17,463 bases of DNA from JABMRP01 sp964444795 (GCA_964444795.1 CAYUIQ010000193.1:1-17463); one strand, 5' to 3'; positions 1-7,548 are shown, counted from the stretch's first letter. Translations and numbers: made by a program. The notes: generated from the letters alone by a model not told the origin.

Positions 1-2
1 TG

Positions 3-950
3 CGCGTGTCGGTGACCGATCGCTGTAATATCCGTTGCTTCTATTGCATGCCCGAAAAGGGCATGGCCTTTCGGTCGCACGACGAGATTCTGCGATTCGA
101 GGAAATCGAACGATTCGTCCGGGTGGTGGCCCGGTTGGGGATTCGAAAGGTCCGGCTCACCGGCGGCGAGCCGCTCGTGCGGAAGAACATCTGCCGCCTG
201 GTGCAGATGCTTTCCGCGGTGCCGGGGATCGAAGATCTGGCGTTGACTACCAACGGAATTTTGCTCCCTCGCCACGCCGCCGACTTGAAGGCGGCCGGAC
301 TCGGGCGGCTGAACATCAGCCTCGACACGCTGGATCGCGAGAAGTTTATCGAGATTACCCACCGCGACGAGCTTCCCCGCGTGCTGGAGGGAATCGCCGC
401 GGCCCGGGAAGCCGGATTCCGCCGGATCAAGCTTAACGCCCTGGCCATCGCCGGGCTGACCGAAAAGGAGGCCGTTCCCCTGGCCCGTTTCGCCCGCCGC
501 CACGACCTCGAACTCCGCTTCATCGAGTTCATGCCACTGGATGCCGACCGCCGTTGGGCAAACGGTCGCGTGCTGCCGGGTCGCAAGATCCTCGATATAC
601 TGACCCGGGAAATCGCCCCCTTGCAGCGAGTTTCGCCCTCAGACCAACAGGCTCCCGCCGCACAGTACCAGTTTGCCGACGGTTTGGGCCGAATCGGACT
701 GATCAATACCGTCACGCAACACTTCTGCGGCCAGTGCAACCGGTTGCGATTGACGGCCGAAGGCCAGGTCCGAAACTGCTTGTTCTCGACTCGCGAGTGG
801 GACGCCCGGGCGGTGCTCCGCGGCGGCGCGGACGACGACGCATTGGCATCGCTGGTCCGGGCGGCTGTTGGCGAGAAGAAGTTGGGCCACGGCAGCGACA
901 ACGGCGAGTTCGCCCGCCCCAAACGAACCATGCACCAGATCGGCGGTTGA
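3..950 (+). CDS. moaA: GTP 3',8-cyclase MoaA, 5' end outside window
   Basis: Radical SAM enzyme that rearranges GTP in the first step of molybdopterin synthesis, in the cytoplasm and together with MoaC. The frame is already open at the window edge, with family-like residues RVSVTDRC before the first possible GTG, so the true start lies upstream and only a few residues are missing. The SAM-binding [4Fe-4S] motif CNIRCFYC sits at the very start. LTGGEPLVR follows about 45 residues later, as is usual in MoaA. The second, C-terminal cluster appears as CGQCNRLR with a third Cys in VRNCLF, and the protein ends in Gly-Gly, the C-terminal tail needed by MoaA enzymes. About 315 residues are visible, close to the usual 320-340. 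No other moa gene is visible in this window. Confidence 0.95.
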   Translation, partial: RVSVTDRCNIRCFYCMPEKGMAFRSHDEILRFEEIERFVRVVARLGIRKVRLTGGEPLVRKNICRLVQMLSAVPGIEDLALTTNGILLPRHAADLKAAGLGRLNISLDTLDREKFIEITHRDELPRVLEGIAAAREAGFRRIKLNALAIAGLTEKEAVPLARFARRHDLELRFIEFMPLDADRRWANGRVLPGRKILDILTREIAPLQRVSPSDQQAPAAQYQFADGLGRIGLINTVTQHFCGQCNRLRLTAEGQVRNCLFSTREWDARAVLRGGADDDALASLVRAAVGEKKLGHGSDNGEFARPKRTMHQIGG

Positions 951-1019
951 ACTTCCGCGGTCTGCTTCCCTCAGCCCCGGGCTTTGCCCCGAGGCCTTTT
1001 TGACAGGAACGCCCCCACG

Positions 1020-1436
1020 ATGAGCAAGAAGCCCTGGTACGGAGAAGGCCTTCGCTTCCAATGCACCGAATGCGGCGATTGTTGCACCGGAGCGCCGGGA
1101 TACGTCTGGCTTAACAAGGCCGAAATCGAAGCGATGGCTGCCGCCTTGAAATTGGACGTGCCGGCGTTCGAAGAACAATACGTTTGCCTGGTGGGCATTC
1201 GCAAGAGCCTTCTGGAACGGCCCGACGGCGACTGCATTTTGTTCGACGGGCAAACACGACGGTGCGAAGTCTATCACGTTCGCCCCCGACAATGCCGAAC
1301 CTGGCCGTTCTGGCAGTCCAATGTTCGCACGCCCGCGGCCTGGAAAGAAGCACGCGACGCATGTCCCGGCTGTGGCCGAGGACGGCTCGTGTCGCCCGAT
1401 GAAATCGAGCGCATCGTCGCGATCATCAAGGTCTAG
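1020..1436 (+). CDS. YkgJ-family CxxCxxCC cysteine-cluster protein
   Basis: Small protein (138 residues) of the YkgJ / UPF0153 type, proposed to chelate zinc or iron or an Fe-S cluster; no reaction is established for the family. The sequence has C15-x2-C18-x2-C21-C22 near the N-terminus, then Cys72, Cys82 and Cys92 within the RRC...RPRQCRTWPFW stretch typical of the family, and a C-terminal C115-x2-C118. I chose the ATG at 1020 because the protein then begins MSKKPWYGEG and reaches the first Cys at residue 15. An in-frame TTG at 984 would add twelve unsupported residues. It lies 69 bases after moaA on the same strand and may be co-transcribed with it, but no functional tie is shown. The family call is firm; the role is unknown. 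Confidence 0.85.
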   Translation: MSKKPWYGEGLRFQCTECGDCCTGAPGYVWLNKAEIEAMAAALKLDVPAFEEQYVCLVGIRKSLLERPDGDCILFDGQTRRCEVYHVRPRQCRTWPFWQSNVRTPAAWKEARDACPGCGRGRLVSPDEIERIVAIIKV

Positions 1437-1869
1437 GACCCCCGCTTCCGGGTGGTTCAGATTCTAGGAATTTGGCGAATTTTTCGGTCTGACTGGAGTT
1501 TGCCGGTTGGGAGGCCGATAAAGACGTTCAACCGTTGCCGCGAGTGAGCTTCGGTTGCGCCGCACGGTAGGGCCCCATGAGCGGGCGAAATTTTCTCCCG
1601 TTAGTCGTTGGGACACAATGACTTAGGGAGAACGCCACGGGCCAGGGCCAGCCGTCGACGACTAAGCTCTTTGACAATAAGGACTTACCGCCAGACGATC
1701 AGTACGTCTGCCAACGATCCCTCGGAGTCTTTCCGTGGAGGGGTGCGTGGAAGTTTGTCTTCCGGGCAGACGAGTGATCTTGACTCTAGTCGTTACGTCA
1801 CCTACACTTGGAGCGTGAGTGAGCTTAACGTCGGACCCTGCGATCTGCCTGCCCGAGGGAGAACCAGTC
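1437..1869 (+). promoter_or_regulatory. Long non-coding region upstream of the HU gene
   Basis: These 433 bases contain no reading frame I trust. Just after the upstream stop is a C-rich/G-rich stem (1437-1456, one bulge) followed by a short T-rich stretch, a weak terminator candidate. A good -35 hexamer TTGACA lies at 1671-1676, but only a poor -10 (GACGAT at 1694) follows at 17 bases. Small perfect inverted repeats follow: CAGACG/CGTCTG (1692-1697 and 1705-1710, loop 7) and GGAAG/CTTCC (1749-1753 and 1759-1763, loop 5). An imperfect repeat, GTCGTTG/CAATGAC, lies at 1604-1622. If transcription starts near 1700, the HU mRNA has a leader of about 170 bases that could fold. Confidence 0.4.
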
Positions 1870-2259
1870 GTGACTAAGAAAGAGATTGTTCGCACCATCT
1901 CTGAAGAGATCGGACTGACGCAACTGAAGACGAAAGAGATCGTCCAGAAAACGTTCGACGCGATCGTCGAGACGCTTGTCGAAGAAGGACGCATCGAGCT
2001 TCGGAATTTCGGCGTGTTTGAGGTCAAACGTCGAGCCCCCCGAAAGGCACGCAATCCACGGACCGGCGAAAAAGTCGCCGTGCCGGAGAAGTTCGTGGTT
2101 ACCTTCAAGCCGGGTAAAGAGATGGAAGAACGGGTTCGAGAGTTGGAGCGGCGCGAAGCGGCGGCACAGATCGCCCAACGCGAGCGTCTCCAAGCTTCGC
2201 CCGATGGAACCCGGGTTGCGGAAACTCCCGATACACCAACGGCTTACGTTTCCGAATAG
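1870..2259 (+). CDS. HU/IHF-family nucleoid DNA-binding protein
   Basis: Dimeric histone-like protein that bends and compacts DNA. The 129 residues begin MTKKEIVRTISEE, the usual HU N-terminus with two helices, followed by RNFGVFEVKRRAPRKARNPRTGE, here quoted in parts: the GVFEV strand, the basic RRAPRKAR run, and the NP-R-TG tip of the DNA-clasping arm. A PEKFVVTFKPGKEM strand/helix follows, and then a tail of about 35 charged, Ala- and Pro-containing residues beyond the standard 90-residue fold. I chose the GTG at 1870 because GAGGGAG lies eight bases upstream and homologues start here; the GTG at 1819 would add 17 unrelated residues. The gene stands alone after a long non-coding leader. 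HU and IHF-like paralogues cannot be told apart here, so no symbol is given. Confidence 0.93.
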   Translation: MTKKEIVRTISEEIGLTQLKTKEIVQKTFDAIVETLVEEGRIELRNFGVFEVKRRAPRKARNPRTGEKVAVPEKFVVTFKPGKEMEERVRELERREAAAQIAQRERLQASPDGTRVAETPDTPTAYVSE

Positions 2260-2319
2260 GGCAGCTCCCAGTCGAATCGGCCTCTTGCCGTTGCCCGAAA
2301 TCTCCGCGACCCCCCGTTG

Positions 2320-2344
2320 CCGGTGATCCGCGATCACGCCGGAT
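2320..2344 (+). terminator. Hairpin downstream of the HU gene
   Basis: Perfect inverted repeat GTGATC / GATCAC with a three-base loop (2323-2337), extended by CCG/CGG pairs around a small bulge. It lies 60 bases after the HU stop. It has no directly attached T-run, so a factor-independent terminator is only possible, not shown. Confidence 0.3.
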
Positions 2345-2363
2345 TACCCGTCGCCGCAAATGA

Positions 2364-2391
2364 CCGTTTTTCCTCCCCGCTTGGGAAACGG
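2364..2391 (+). terminator. Second stem-loop after HU, terminator candidate
   Basis: CCGTTT at 2364-2369 pairs with AAACGG at 2386-2391, and an inner CC/GG pair surrounds a C-rich loop. Together with the hairpin at 2320 it forms the only visible structure between the HU gene and the next gene (2260-2556). The rest of that 297-base gap shows nothing coding. Confidence 0.3.
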
Positions 2392-2556
2392 CCCTTCGAC
2401 CCCCTTCCGCGGCTGCGACACCTCGAAGCATTCACCTTTTGCCATCTTGCGCCGCAGTGTTGCGCCGCAACGCATGGATTTGGCACGTTCGGCCGAGAAA
2501 ACTCGTCTCGTGCGCTGGCGGTACTGTCCTGGGATGTTTGACGAAGGAGTAGTTTA

Positions 2557-2775
2557 ATGCGTGGATTTTTAGTCGCCGTGTTCATGGCGCTTATGGCCGT
2601 GTCGCAATCGGGATGTATTCTGCCCGCCTATTCGGGCGACCCGGTTCGGCGGACTCAGCAATTGATCAACACGTCCGAAGGCCTTCGGCTGATACAGGAC
2701 GAATGGGAACGGATGTGGTTCCTCGATCAACCCGATCATACCACGCCATACCGCACCCACGGCGGTATTATCTAA
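2557..2775 (+). CDS. Small predicted lipoprotein, planctomycete type
   Basis: A 72-residue protein. It opens with a basic residue and a hydrophobic stretch (residues 2-15), then VSQSGC with Cys20 as the likely lipid-attachment site. Position -3 is Gln rather than the usual Leu/Val/Ile, so the lipobox is imperfect. The mature part is only about 52 residues and ends in EWERMWFLDQP and a THGGII tail. From memory, similar short proteins with a Glu-Trp-Glu-Arg core and a His-Gly-Gly end occur in planctomycetes; I cannot verify this here. A strong ribosome binding site, GAAGGAG, lies seven bases before the ATG, which makes translation credible. The function is unknown and no partner is evident in the neighbouring genes. 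Confidence 0.7.
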   Translation: MRGFLVAVFMALMAVSQSGCILPAYSGDPVRRTQQLINTSEGLRLIQDEWERMWFLDQPDHTTPYRTHGGII

Positions 2776-2782
2776 GTCGAAA

Positions 2783-2922
2783 CGGGTGTGCCACTGCCTC
2801 GCCCGCGGCCGCGCCTCGGGCAACATGGCCGCACGGATTGCCTTGCGCCGGGCAGTGGCGCGCACCGGTCGACTTATCAAGTAGGGGGCACACCCGGGCG
2901 CCGGGTGTGCCGCCTGAGCGGC
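2783..2922. repeat. Palindromic intergenic repeat element
   Basis: The 10-mer CGGGTGTGCC occurs at 2783-2792 and 2902-2911, and its complement lies at 2887-2896. The right end is a perfect 11-bp inverted repeat, GGCACACCCGG (2887-2897) and CCGGGTGTGCC (2901-2911), with loop GCG. GCCGC/GCGGC (2909-2922) overlaps it as an alternative hairpin. The left end GGTGTGCCACTG (2785-2796) nearly pairs with CAGTGGCGCGCACC (2853-2866). The layout fits a REP/BIME-like or small non-autonomous element. No transposase or target duplication is evident. Confidence 0.55.
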
Positions 2923-3165
2923 TCTATGGGATTCCGGCATAAGGTAACAGCCGCCTTCTTTGCAGAGCCCTTCTTTGGCGCTCCCTCGGTGCCCTCCCGC
3001 AACGGCCGCAGTCTTCGTTCGCCACGGACCAGAAGATTCCCCCGGGCATGGTTTCGCCGTGCGGTCCCTTGAACCGCAACGGCTTAGCGGGGATACTTGA
3101 AGTGGCCCCACGCTCTTTGGGTCCGACGTTGGTTCCCGTCCCCTTTGGCAAGCCCCTGGAGTGTC
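2923..3165. other. Non-coding stretch before pyrD
   Basis: I see no credible gene here. Open frames on both strands lack family-like sequence. A short direct repeat, CCTTCTTTG, occurs twice near 2952-2976. No clear promoter for pyrD could be picked out. With the repeat element, this makes 390 bases between the lipoprotein gene and pyrD. Confidence 0.4.
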
Positions 3166-4086
3166 GTGAATTCCTCCCCGGTCCACCTCGACGTCCAACT
3201 CGGCCGCTTGCGGCTGACCAATCCGATTGCCGTCGCTTCGGGTACCTTCGGCTACGCCCGGGAGATGGAGGGCCTAGTCGATCTGTCGCGTCTTGGGGCC
3301 ATCCTGCCCAAGACAATCACCGAATCCCCGCGCGAGGGGAATCCGCCGCCGCGCACCGTCGAAACGACCGCCGGGTTGCTCAACTCGATCGGCCTGGACA
3401 ACGACGGTATCGAGGCGTTTGTCACTGGTCATTTGCCCTATCTGGGAAGCCTCGGCACACAAATCATCGTGAGCATCGCCGCGAAGAGCCGCGAAGAGTT
3501 CGTCCGCATGGCCCGGCGATTGGACGGTTTGCCCGGCGTTGCCGCGCTGGAGTTGAACGTCTCCTGCCCCAACGTCAGCGGCGGGGTCGACTTCGGAACC
3601 GATCCGGCCCTATGCGAGCAAGTCGTGGCCGGAGTCCGCGGTGCGTGTTCCTTGCCCGTCTTGGCCAAATTGACTCCGAACGTCACCGACGTGACGGCAA
3701 TCGCCCGGGCAGCGGAGGACGGCGGAGCCGACGCCATCTCGCTGGTGAACACCTGCCTGGGCATGGCCATCGATTGGCGCCGGCGCCGGCCGATCCTGGG
3801 AAATGTATTGGGCGGGCTCAGTGGACCGGCGATCAAGCCGATTGCCCTGAGGGCCGTTTATCAAGTCGCCCGGGCGGTAAGCGTGCCGCTGATGGGGATC
3901 GGTGGCATCGCCACGATCGACGACGTGATGGAATTCTTCTTGGCCGGCGCCACTGCCGTGCAGATCGGCACGGCCAACTTCTACGATCCGACCGTTTGCA
4001 TCAAGATCCTCGACGCATTGCCCGACGCGCTGGCGCAACTCGGGGCGAGCGGCATAGGCGAGGTTGTCGGAAAGTTGGAGGCGTAG
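3166..4086 (+). CDS. pyrD: Dihydroorotate dehydrogenase, class 1B catalytic subunit
   Basis: FMN enzyme that oxidises dihydroorotate to orotate in pyrimidine synthesis, cytoplasmic. The 306 residues match the class 1 length. Seen in order: LTNPIAVASGTFGY near residue 18, LPKTIT then SPREGNPPPR around residue 48-63, LLNSIGLDNDG, the catalytic loop NVSCPN with Cys134 as the base (Cys is typical of class 1, Ser of class 2), and the FMN-phosphate motifs GIGGI and GTANF near the C-terminus. I chose the GTG at 3166 because it gives the normal N-terminus MNSSPVHLDV and has TGGAG about five bases upstream; the ATG at 3097 adds 23 unrelated residues. Class 1B enzymes normally need the electron-transfer subunit PyrK, which is not in this window. 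trpS follows after 41 bases. Confidence 0.93.
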   Translation: MNSSPVHLDVQLGRLRLTNPIAVASGTFGYAREMEGLVDLSRLGAILPKTITESPREGNPPPRTVETTAGLLNSIGLDNDGIEAFVTGHLPYLGSLGTQIIVSIAAKSREEFVRMARRLDGLPGVAALELNVSCPNVSGGVDFGTDPALCEQVVAGVRGACSLPVLAKLTPNVTDVTAIARAAEDGGADAISLVNTCLGMAIDWRRRRPILGNVLGGLSGPAIKPIALRAVYQVARAVSVPLMGIGGIATIDDVMEFFLAGATAVQIGTANFYDPTVCIKILDALPDALAQLGASGIGEVVGKLEA

Positions 4087-4127
4087 TGATTAACGACAAC
4101 GAACACTCAGGACCACGAACACAAACC

Positions 4128-5096
4128 ATGCGAGTTCTTTCCGGCATTCAACCGACGGGACGCTTTCACTGGGGCAACTACTTCGGCGCCATCCGGCAGT
4201 ACATCGACTTGCAGGGACAGCGGGAGGACGCCTTCTACTTCATCGCCAACCTGCATGCCCTGACCACCGTGCGCGACCCAAGCCAGTTGCGCCAGTCGAC
4301 CCTCGACGCGGCTCTCGATCTGCTGGCGTTGGGCCTGGACCCGGAGAAGGCAACGCTCTTCGTGCAGTCCGACGTGCCGGAGGTTTCCGAGCTGTGCTGG
4401 CTGCTGATGACCGGTGCCGGGATGGGACTGCTTGAGCGATGCGTCTCGTACAAGGACAAGATCGCGCGCGGGCTCTCGGCCGGGGTGGGACTGTTTGCCT
4501 ATCCGGTTCTCCAGGCGGCCGACATTCTGGCCTACGATTCCGACGTCGTCCCCGTCGGCGAGGATCAGGTTCAACACATCGAAGTCACCCGCGATCTGGC
4601 GGCCAGTTTCAACCATCAGTTCGGCGAAACGTTTGTGTTGCCCAAGGCCCAGGTGCTCGACAGTTCGGCTCGAGTGCCGGGGACCGACGGCGACAAGATG
4701 TCGAAAAGCTACGACAACACGCTGGCCGTTTTCGAGGAACCGAAACCACTGCGGAAGCAGATCATGCGGATCCAGACCGACTCGCGCCCGATGGAAGATC
4801 CCAAAGAACCCGACACCGACCACCTCTTCCAACTCTACTCGCTCTTTGCCGACGACCCGCAACGAGAAGCGATGGCGGCGATGTATCGAGCCGGCGGCTT
4901 CGGCTACGGCAGCGTGAAAAAAGAGCTGGCCGGGCTGGCCGAGGAGTTCTTCGCCGCGGCGCGCGATCGGCGGCGAGCGTTGGAGGCGGATCCGGATCGG
5001 GTCGAACAGATCCTCGCCGACGGCGCCGCCCGGGCGAGAAAGAAGGCGGCCAACGTGCTCCTTCGCGCGCAGGTCGCCTGTGGTGTGAAGGCATGA
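4128..5096 (+). CDS. trpS: Tryptophanyl-tRNA synthetase
   Basis: Class I synthetase that charges tRNA-Trp. The length of 322 residues is typical of the compact bacterial enzyme. The ATP-binding HIGH-type motif is PTGRFHWGN at residues 9-17 and the KMSKS loop is exact at 190-194 (DKMSKSYDN). GEDQVQHIEVTRD between them is also family-typical. The ATG at 4128 is supported because GIQPTG follows at once; a very long open frame continues upstream but is only the shadow of pyrD. The nearest Shine-Dalgarno-like CAGGA is 15 or so bases away, so initiation may be weak or coupled to pyrD. The stop overlaps the start of the next gene in ATGA. Confidence 0.96.
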   Translation: MRVLSGIQPTGRFHWGNYFGAIRQYIDLQGQREDAFYFIANLHALTTVRDPSQLRQSTLDAALDLLALGLDPEKATLFVQSDVPEVSELCWLLMTGAGMGLLERCVSYKDKIARGLSAGVGLFAYPVLQAADILAYDSDVVPVGEDQVQHIEVTRDLAASFNHQFGETFVLPKAQVLDSSARVPGTDGDKMSKSYDNTLAVFEEPKPLRKQIMRIQTDSRPMEDPKEPDTDHLFQLYSLFADDPQREAMAAMYRAGGFGYGSVKKELAGLAEEFFAAARDRRRALEADPDRVEQILADGAARARKKAANVLLRAQVACGVKA

Positions 5097-5956
5097 GTGA
5101 GGCCAGCACAAACCCATCGGTCGCGCCGCTTCCCGGATCGCGCCGCCGGCGTCTTGCGAACCTGGCGGTCTGGTTGTCCGTCTGTCTGGTGCATGGCGCC
5201 GCGGTTGCCTGGCTGGCCGTTTCCGTCCAACATTTCGCGGCGCCGCTGGTGCTTTTCCCGATCTTGCTGGGATTCGTGTTGGGAGCAACCGGCGTGGGGC
5301 TCCTGAGGGTTTGCCGGACGGGAAGCCGCCCGGCGGCCCTGGCCGGAGTTATCATTGCGGCGATCGTGGCCGTTGCCGGACAGCATTACCTCTGCTACCG
5401 CGAGATGCGCGCCGCCGCTGCCGAACGGGACACCAGCTTACGCGAATCGATCGGTTTCCGGGGGCTTGCCGAGCTTATTCAAGGCGACCTTCGGCAAGCG
5501 CCCGACGGATTGCTCGACTACATGCGGCAACAGGCCGACGAGGGCCGGCCGCTATGGGGTACATACACGGCCACGGGAATCGCCGCGTGGGCCAGTTGGC
5601 TTGTCGACGGCCTGCTGTTGCTCACGGGCGCTCTGGCCGTGGTGATCCCGGCGCTGCGACAGCCCTACTGCCGGCGATGCGGAAGCTGGTTTCGTACCGT
5701 GCGCCGTGGCCATGCCGCGCCGGCCACGGCAAGCCGGGTGGCCCGGTTGCTCGAACTGGCCATGCCTACCGCCGACGCCGGATCGGCCCGGTATCGGATG
5801 GTCTGGTGCGACGGGGGATGCGGCCCCTGCGGTTTCGAGTTACGCTGGGAACACGGCGGCCATGAGTCGCCGGCGCAAGCGTGGCTCGATCCGCAAAAGC
5901 GAGCCGAGGTCTTGGCGATTCTCGACGCGAACCCCGAACCGACGCCGGAGCAGTAG
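5093..5956 (+). CDS. Unknown membrane protein with C-terminal Cys cluster
   Basis: I do not recognise this 287-residue protein. It has four likely membrane helices, about residues 21-43, 50-71, 81-100 and 163-187. Between the third and fourth helix is a charged segment of 60 residues. After helix 4 comes C193-x2-C196 in YCRRCGSWF, then C239-x3-C243-x2-C246 in WCDGGCGPCGF. Together these look like a zinc-ribbon-like metal site on the same membrane side. The positively charged stretch before helix 1 (RRRR at 17-20) suggests a cytoplasmic N-terminus, and an even helix count would then place the Cys domain in the cytoplasm. Its ATG overlaps the trpS stop by four bases and acpS follows 15 bases later, so the three are probably co-transcribed. 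The overlap is good evidence that the gene is real. Confidence 0.8.
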   Translation: MSEASTNPSVAPLPGSRRRRLANLAVWLSVCLVHGAAVAWLAVSVQHFAAPLVLFPILLGFVLGATGVGLLRVCRTGSRPAALAGVIIAAIVAVAGQHYLCYREMRAAAAERDTSLRESIGFRGLAELIQGDLRQAPDGLLDYMRQQADEGRPLWGTYTATGIAAWASWLVDGLLLLTGALAVVIPALRQPYCRRCGSWFRTVRRGHAAPATASRVARLLELAMPTADAGSARYRMVWCDGGCGPCGFELRWEHGGHESPAQAWLDPQKRAEVLAILDANPEPTPEQ

Positions 5957-5971
5957 AAAGGTCTACCGACT

Positions 5972-6370
5972 ATGAGCGGAATCATCGGCATCGGTACCGA
6001 CATCGCGGAATGCCTGCGGATCGCGCGAATGATCGAACGGCACGGCGACCTGTTCATCAACCGGGTATACACCCCTGCCGAGATTCGCTATTGCCAGGCC
6101 CGCAAGCAATCGACCCAGCACTATACGGGCCGCTGGGCCGCCAAGGAGGCCGTGCTCAAGGCTTTTGGCACCGGCTGGCGGCGCGGCATTAGTTGGCGCG
6201 ACATCGAGATCCGCAACGAACCGGGCGGACGGCCGGTCGTCGCCCTGCGTGGCGGCGCCCAAGAGGTCGTCGAGAAACTCGGCATCCGCCGGATGTGGAT
6301 CACCATCTCCCACTGCCATACCCACGCCACCGCGTTTGCCGTCGCCGAGGGCGGTGGCACCGAAGAGTAA
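5972..6370 (+). CDS. acpS: Holo-[acyl-carrier-protein] synthase
   Basis: Transfers the 4'-phosphopantetheine arm from CoA to a serine of apo-acyl carrier protein, which activates fatty acid synthesis. The 132 residues have the AcpS layout: GIGTDIAE with magnesium-binding Asp10 near the N-terminus, and YTGRWAAKEAVLKAFGTG with Glu59 and Lys63. The C-terminal strand reads ISHCHTHATAFAVA, a His-rich variant of the common SH-containing segment. The ATG at 5972 has AGAAAGG about ten bases upstream. It is the last gene of a pyrD-trpS-membrane protein-acpS run and converges on the sulfotransferase gene with 53 bases between stops. I see no strong terminator in that gap. It is probably housekeeping, though it might also serve a dedicated carrier protein used by the oxoamine synthase nearby. 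Confidence 0.93.
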   Translation: MSGIIGIGTDIAECLRIARMIERHGDLFINRVYTPAEIRYCQARKQSTQHYTGRWAAKEAVLKAFGTGWRRGISWRDIEIRNEPGGRPVVALRGGAQEVVEKLGIRRMWITISHCHTHATAFAVAEGGGTEE

Positions 6371-6423
6371 CGGATCGCCGGACTTGCGGTGTAGTGGCTC
6401 CCGTGATACGCACGTCCCGTACG

Positions 6424-7548
6424 CTACGGCGAGTAGCCTTGCCTTTGGATGTACGGTTGCCAGCGGCGGGTGATGTTCTCGCGCAGCTCGGGGGTCAGCT
6501 CATAGTGGTTGGGCTGATAGTCCGCGCGGCCTTGGAGATCTGTTTCGATTGCCTCTTCCACGCAGCCAAAGTCTCCCAAGTCGAGCCGCTCGTACAGCGC
6601 TCGCATTTGGCCGGCGGGGTCGGCGATCAGGTCTTCGTAGCGCAATTGACAGAAACGCCCCGGACCGACGAGTCCACGAGTCGCGTCGAGTCTGCGGTGC
6701 ATGCGGAGGAACGTCTGGAAGACGAACTCTTGGAGCCCCTCGTGGTTCGGCTTCTGATATCCGTGCGAGGCGTAAAGCGACTTCCACAACCGGATCGTCG
6801 ACATGAAGACGACGTACGGGTCTCGAACCAGATGGACGAACTTCGCGCGGGGGAACATCTCGCACAACATCGGCAATCGAAACGTATGCGGCGGCGACTT
6901 CAGCACCAGCCGTCCCGGCCTCTTGTACGTTAGTTTCCGCAGAAAATGAAGAAACGTCCGCCGCCATCGACCGCGCATCGACGGGGAAACCTCTTCCAAC
7001 TCCAGATAATTCTGGAATTGGGGCGGATGATTGGGAAAGGCGATCGTCGCATAAGGACTGGGCACTCCCAAATTGCACAGCGCGAATTCGTCTTCCTGCG
7101 GACGGTCCCAACCCATCGTCATGTTGTCCGTCGGCCGGTTGCGGGGCAAGACGAAACCGCTCCAACGCTTCAGCAGCCGCTCGCTGAGGAGGAAATGATG
7201 GGGCGCGAAGCACTCAAACGTGGTGGGACAACGATGACGCGGGTCCATCGCCAGCAACTCGTGTAGCAACGTCGTGCCGGTACGCCAGTGACCAAGGATG
7301 AAGAGAGGATCGTCGGCCAGCTCCACGCGCTTCAAGCGACGCGCAAAGACAAGCTGCTCGATCCCGCCCAGGCTACTGTTCATCAGACTGAACAGCAGAT
7401 CGAACAGACAATCCGGCAGGTAACTCCAGTGAACCCGAAACCGGTTGCGCCACAGTATTCGCGCCAGCCCGGAGAAATTGCACCCCATCCACAAACCGGC
7501 TTCGTGCCAGGAAGGCCGGGGGAATTTCTCGGGTGGTTTTTCGGGCAT
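6424..7548 (-). CDS. PAPS-dependent sulfotransferase family protein
   Basis: Transfers a sulfuryl group from PAPS to an alcohol or amine acceptor; the acceptor is unknown. The 374 residues carry the 5'-phosphosulfate loop ILGHWRTGTTLL (GHWRTGTT at 86-93), the segment LKSPPHTFRLPML at 216-228, and the 3'-phosphate motif LVRDPYVVFMST at 240-251. This is the arrangement of the Sulfotransfer_3 group. A hydrophobic, Trp-rich N-terminus (residues 19-66) with no clear signal peptide precedes the domain. I chose the ATG at 7548 because GGGGAAG lies a few bases upstream; a start at 7608 adds 20 Arg/Gly-rich residues with no support. It is transcribed away from the oxoamine synthase gene, sharing a 297-base upstream region. 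Such enzymes are common in planctomycetes, so proximity alone does not fix the substrate. Confidence 0.88.
   Translation of the reverse strand: MPEKPPEKFPRPSWHEAGLWMGCNFSGLARILWRNRFRVHWSYLPDCLFDLLFSLMNSSLGGIEQLVFARRLKRVELADDPLFILGHWRTGTTLLHELLAMDPRHRCPTTFECFAPHHFLLSERLLKRWSGFVLPRNRPTDNMTMGWDRPQEDEFALCNLGVPSPYATIAFPNHPPQFQNYLELEEVSPSMRGRWRRTFLHFLRKLTYKRPGRLVLKSPPHTFRLPMLCEMFPRAKFVHLVRDPYVVFMSTIRLWKSLYASHGYQKPNHEGLQEFVFQTFLRMHRRLDATRGLVGPGRFCQLRYEDLIADPAGQMRALYERLDLGDFGCVEEAIETDLQGRADYQPNHYELTPELRENITRRWQPYIQRQGYSP

Noticed and set aside
1608..1877. 89-codon + frame upstream of HU
   Set aside because: Ser/Arg-rich with no family-like pattern; it overlaps the HU start and its ribosome site and lies in a region rich in hairpins.
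2476..2500. Sigma54-like promoter before the lipoprotein (TTGGCACG)
   Set aside because: The -24 half is good, but the -12 half reads GGCCG in place of TTGC and lacks the GC pair in the right place.
2569..3316. - strand frames across the lipoprotein and pyrD upstream region
   Set aside because: Arg/Gly/Pro-rich shadows with no family-like sequence or ribosome site; they cross the palindromic repeat.
3048..4127. Very long + frame running into trpS
   Set aside because: The part before 4128 is an Arg/Gly-rich shadow of pyrD in another frame; family-like sequence begins only at the trpS ATG.
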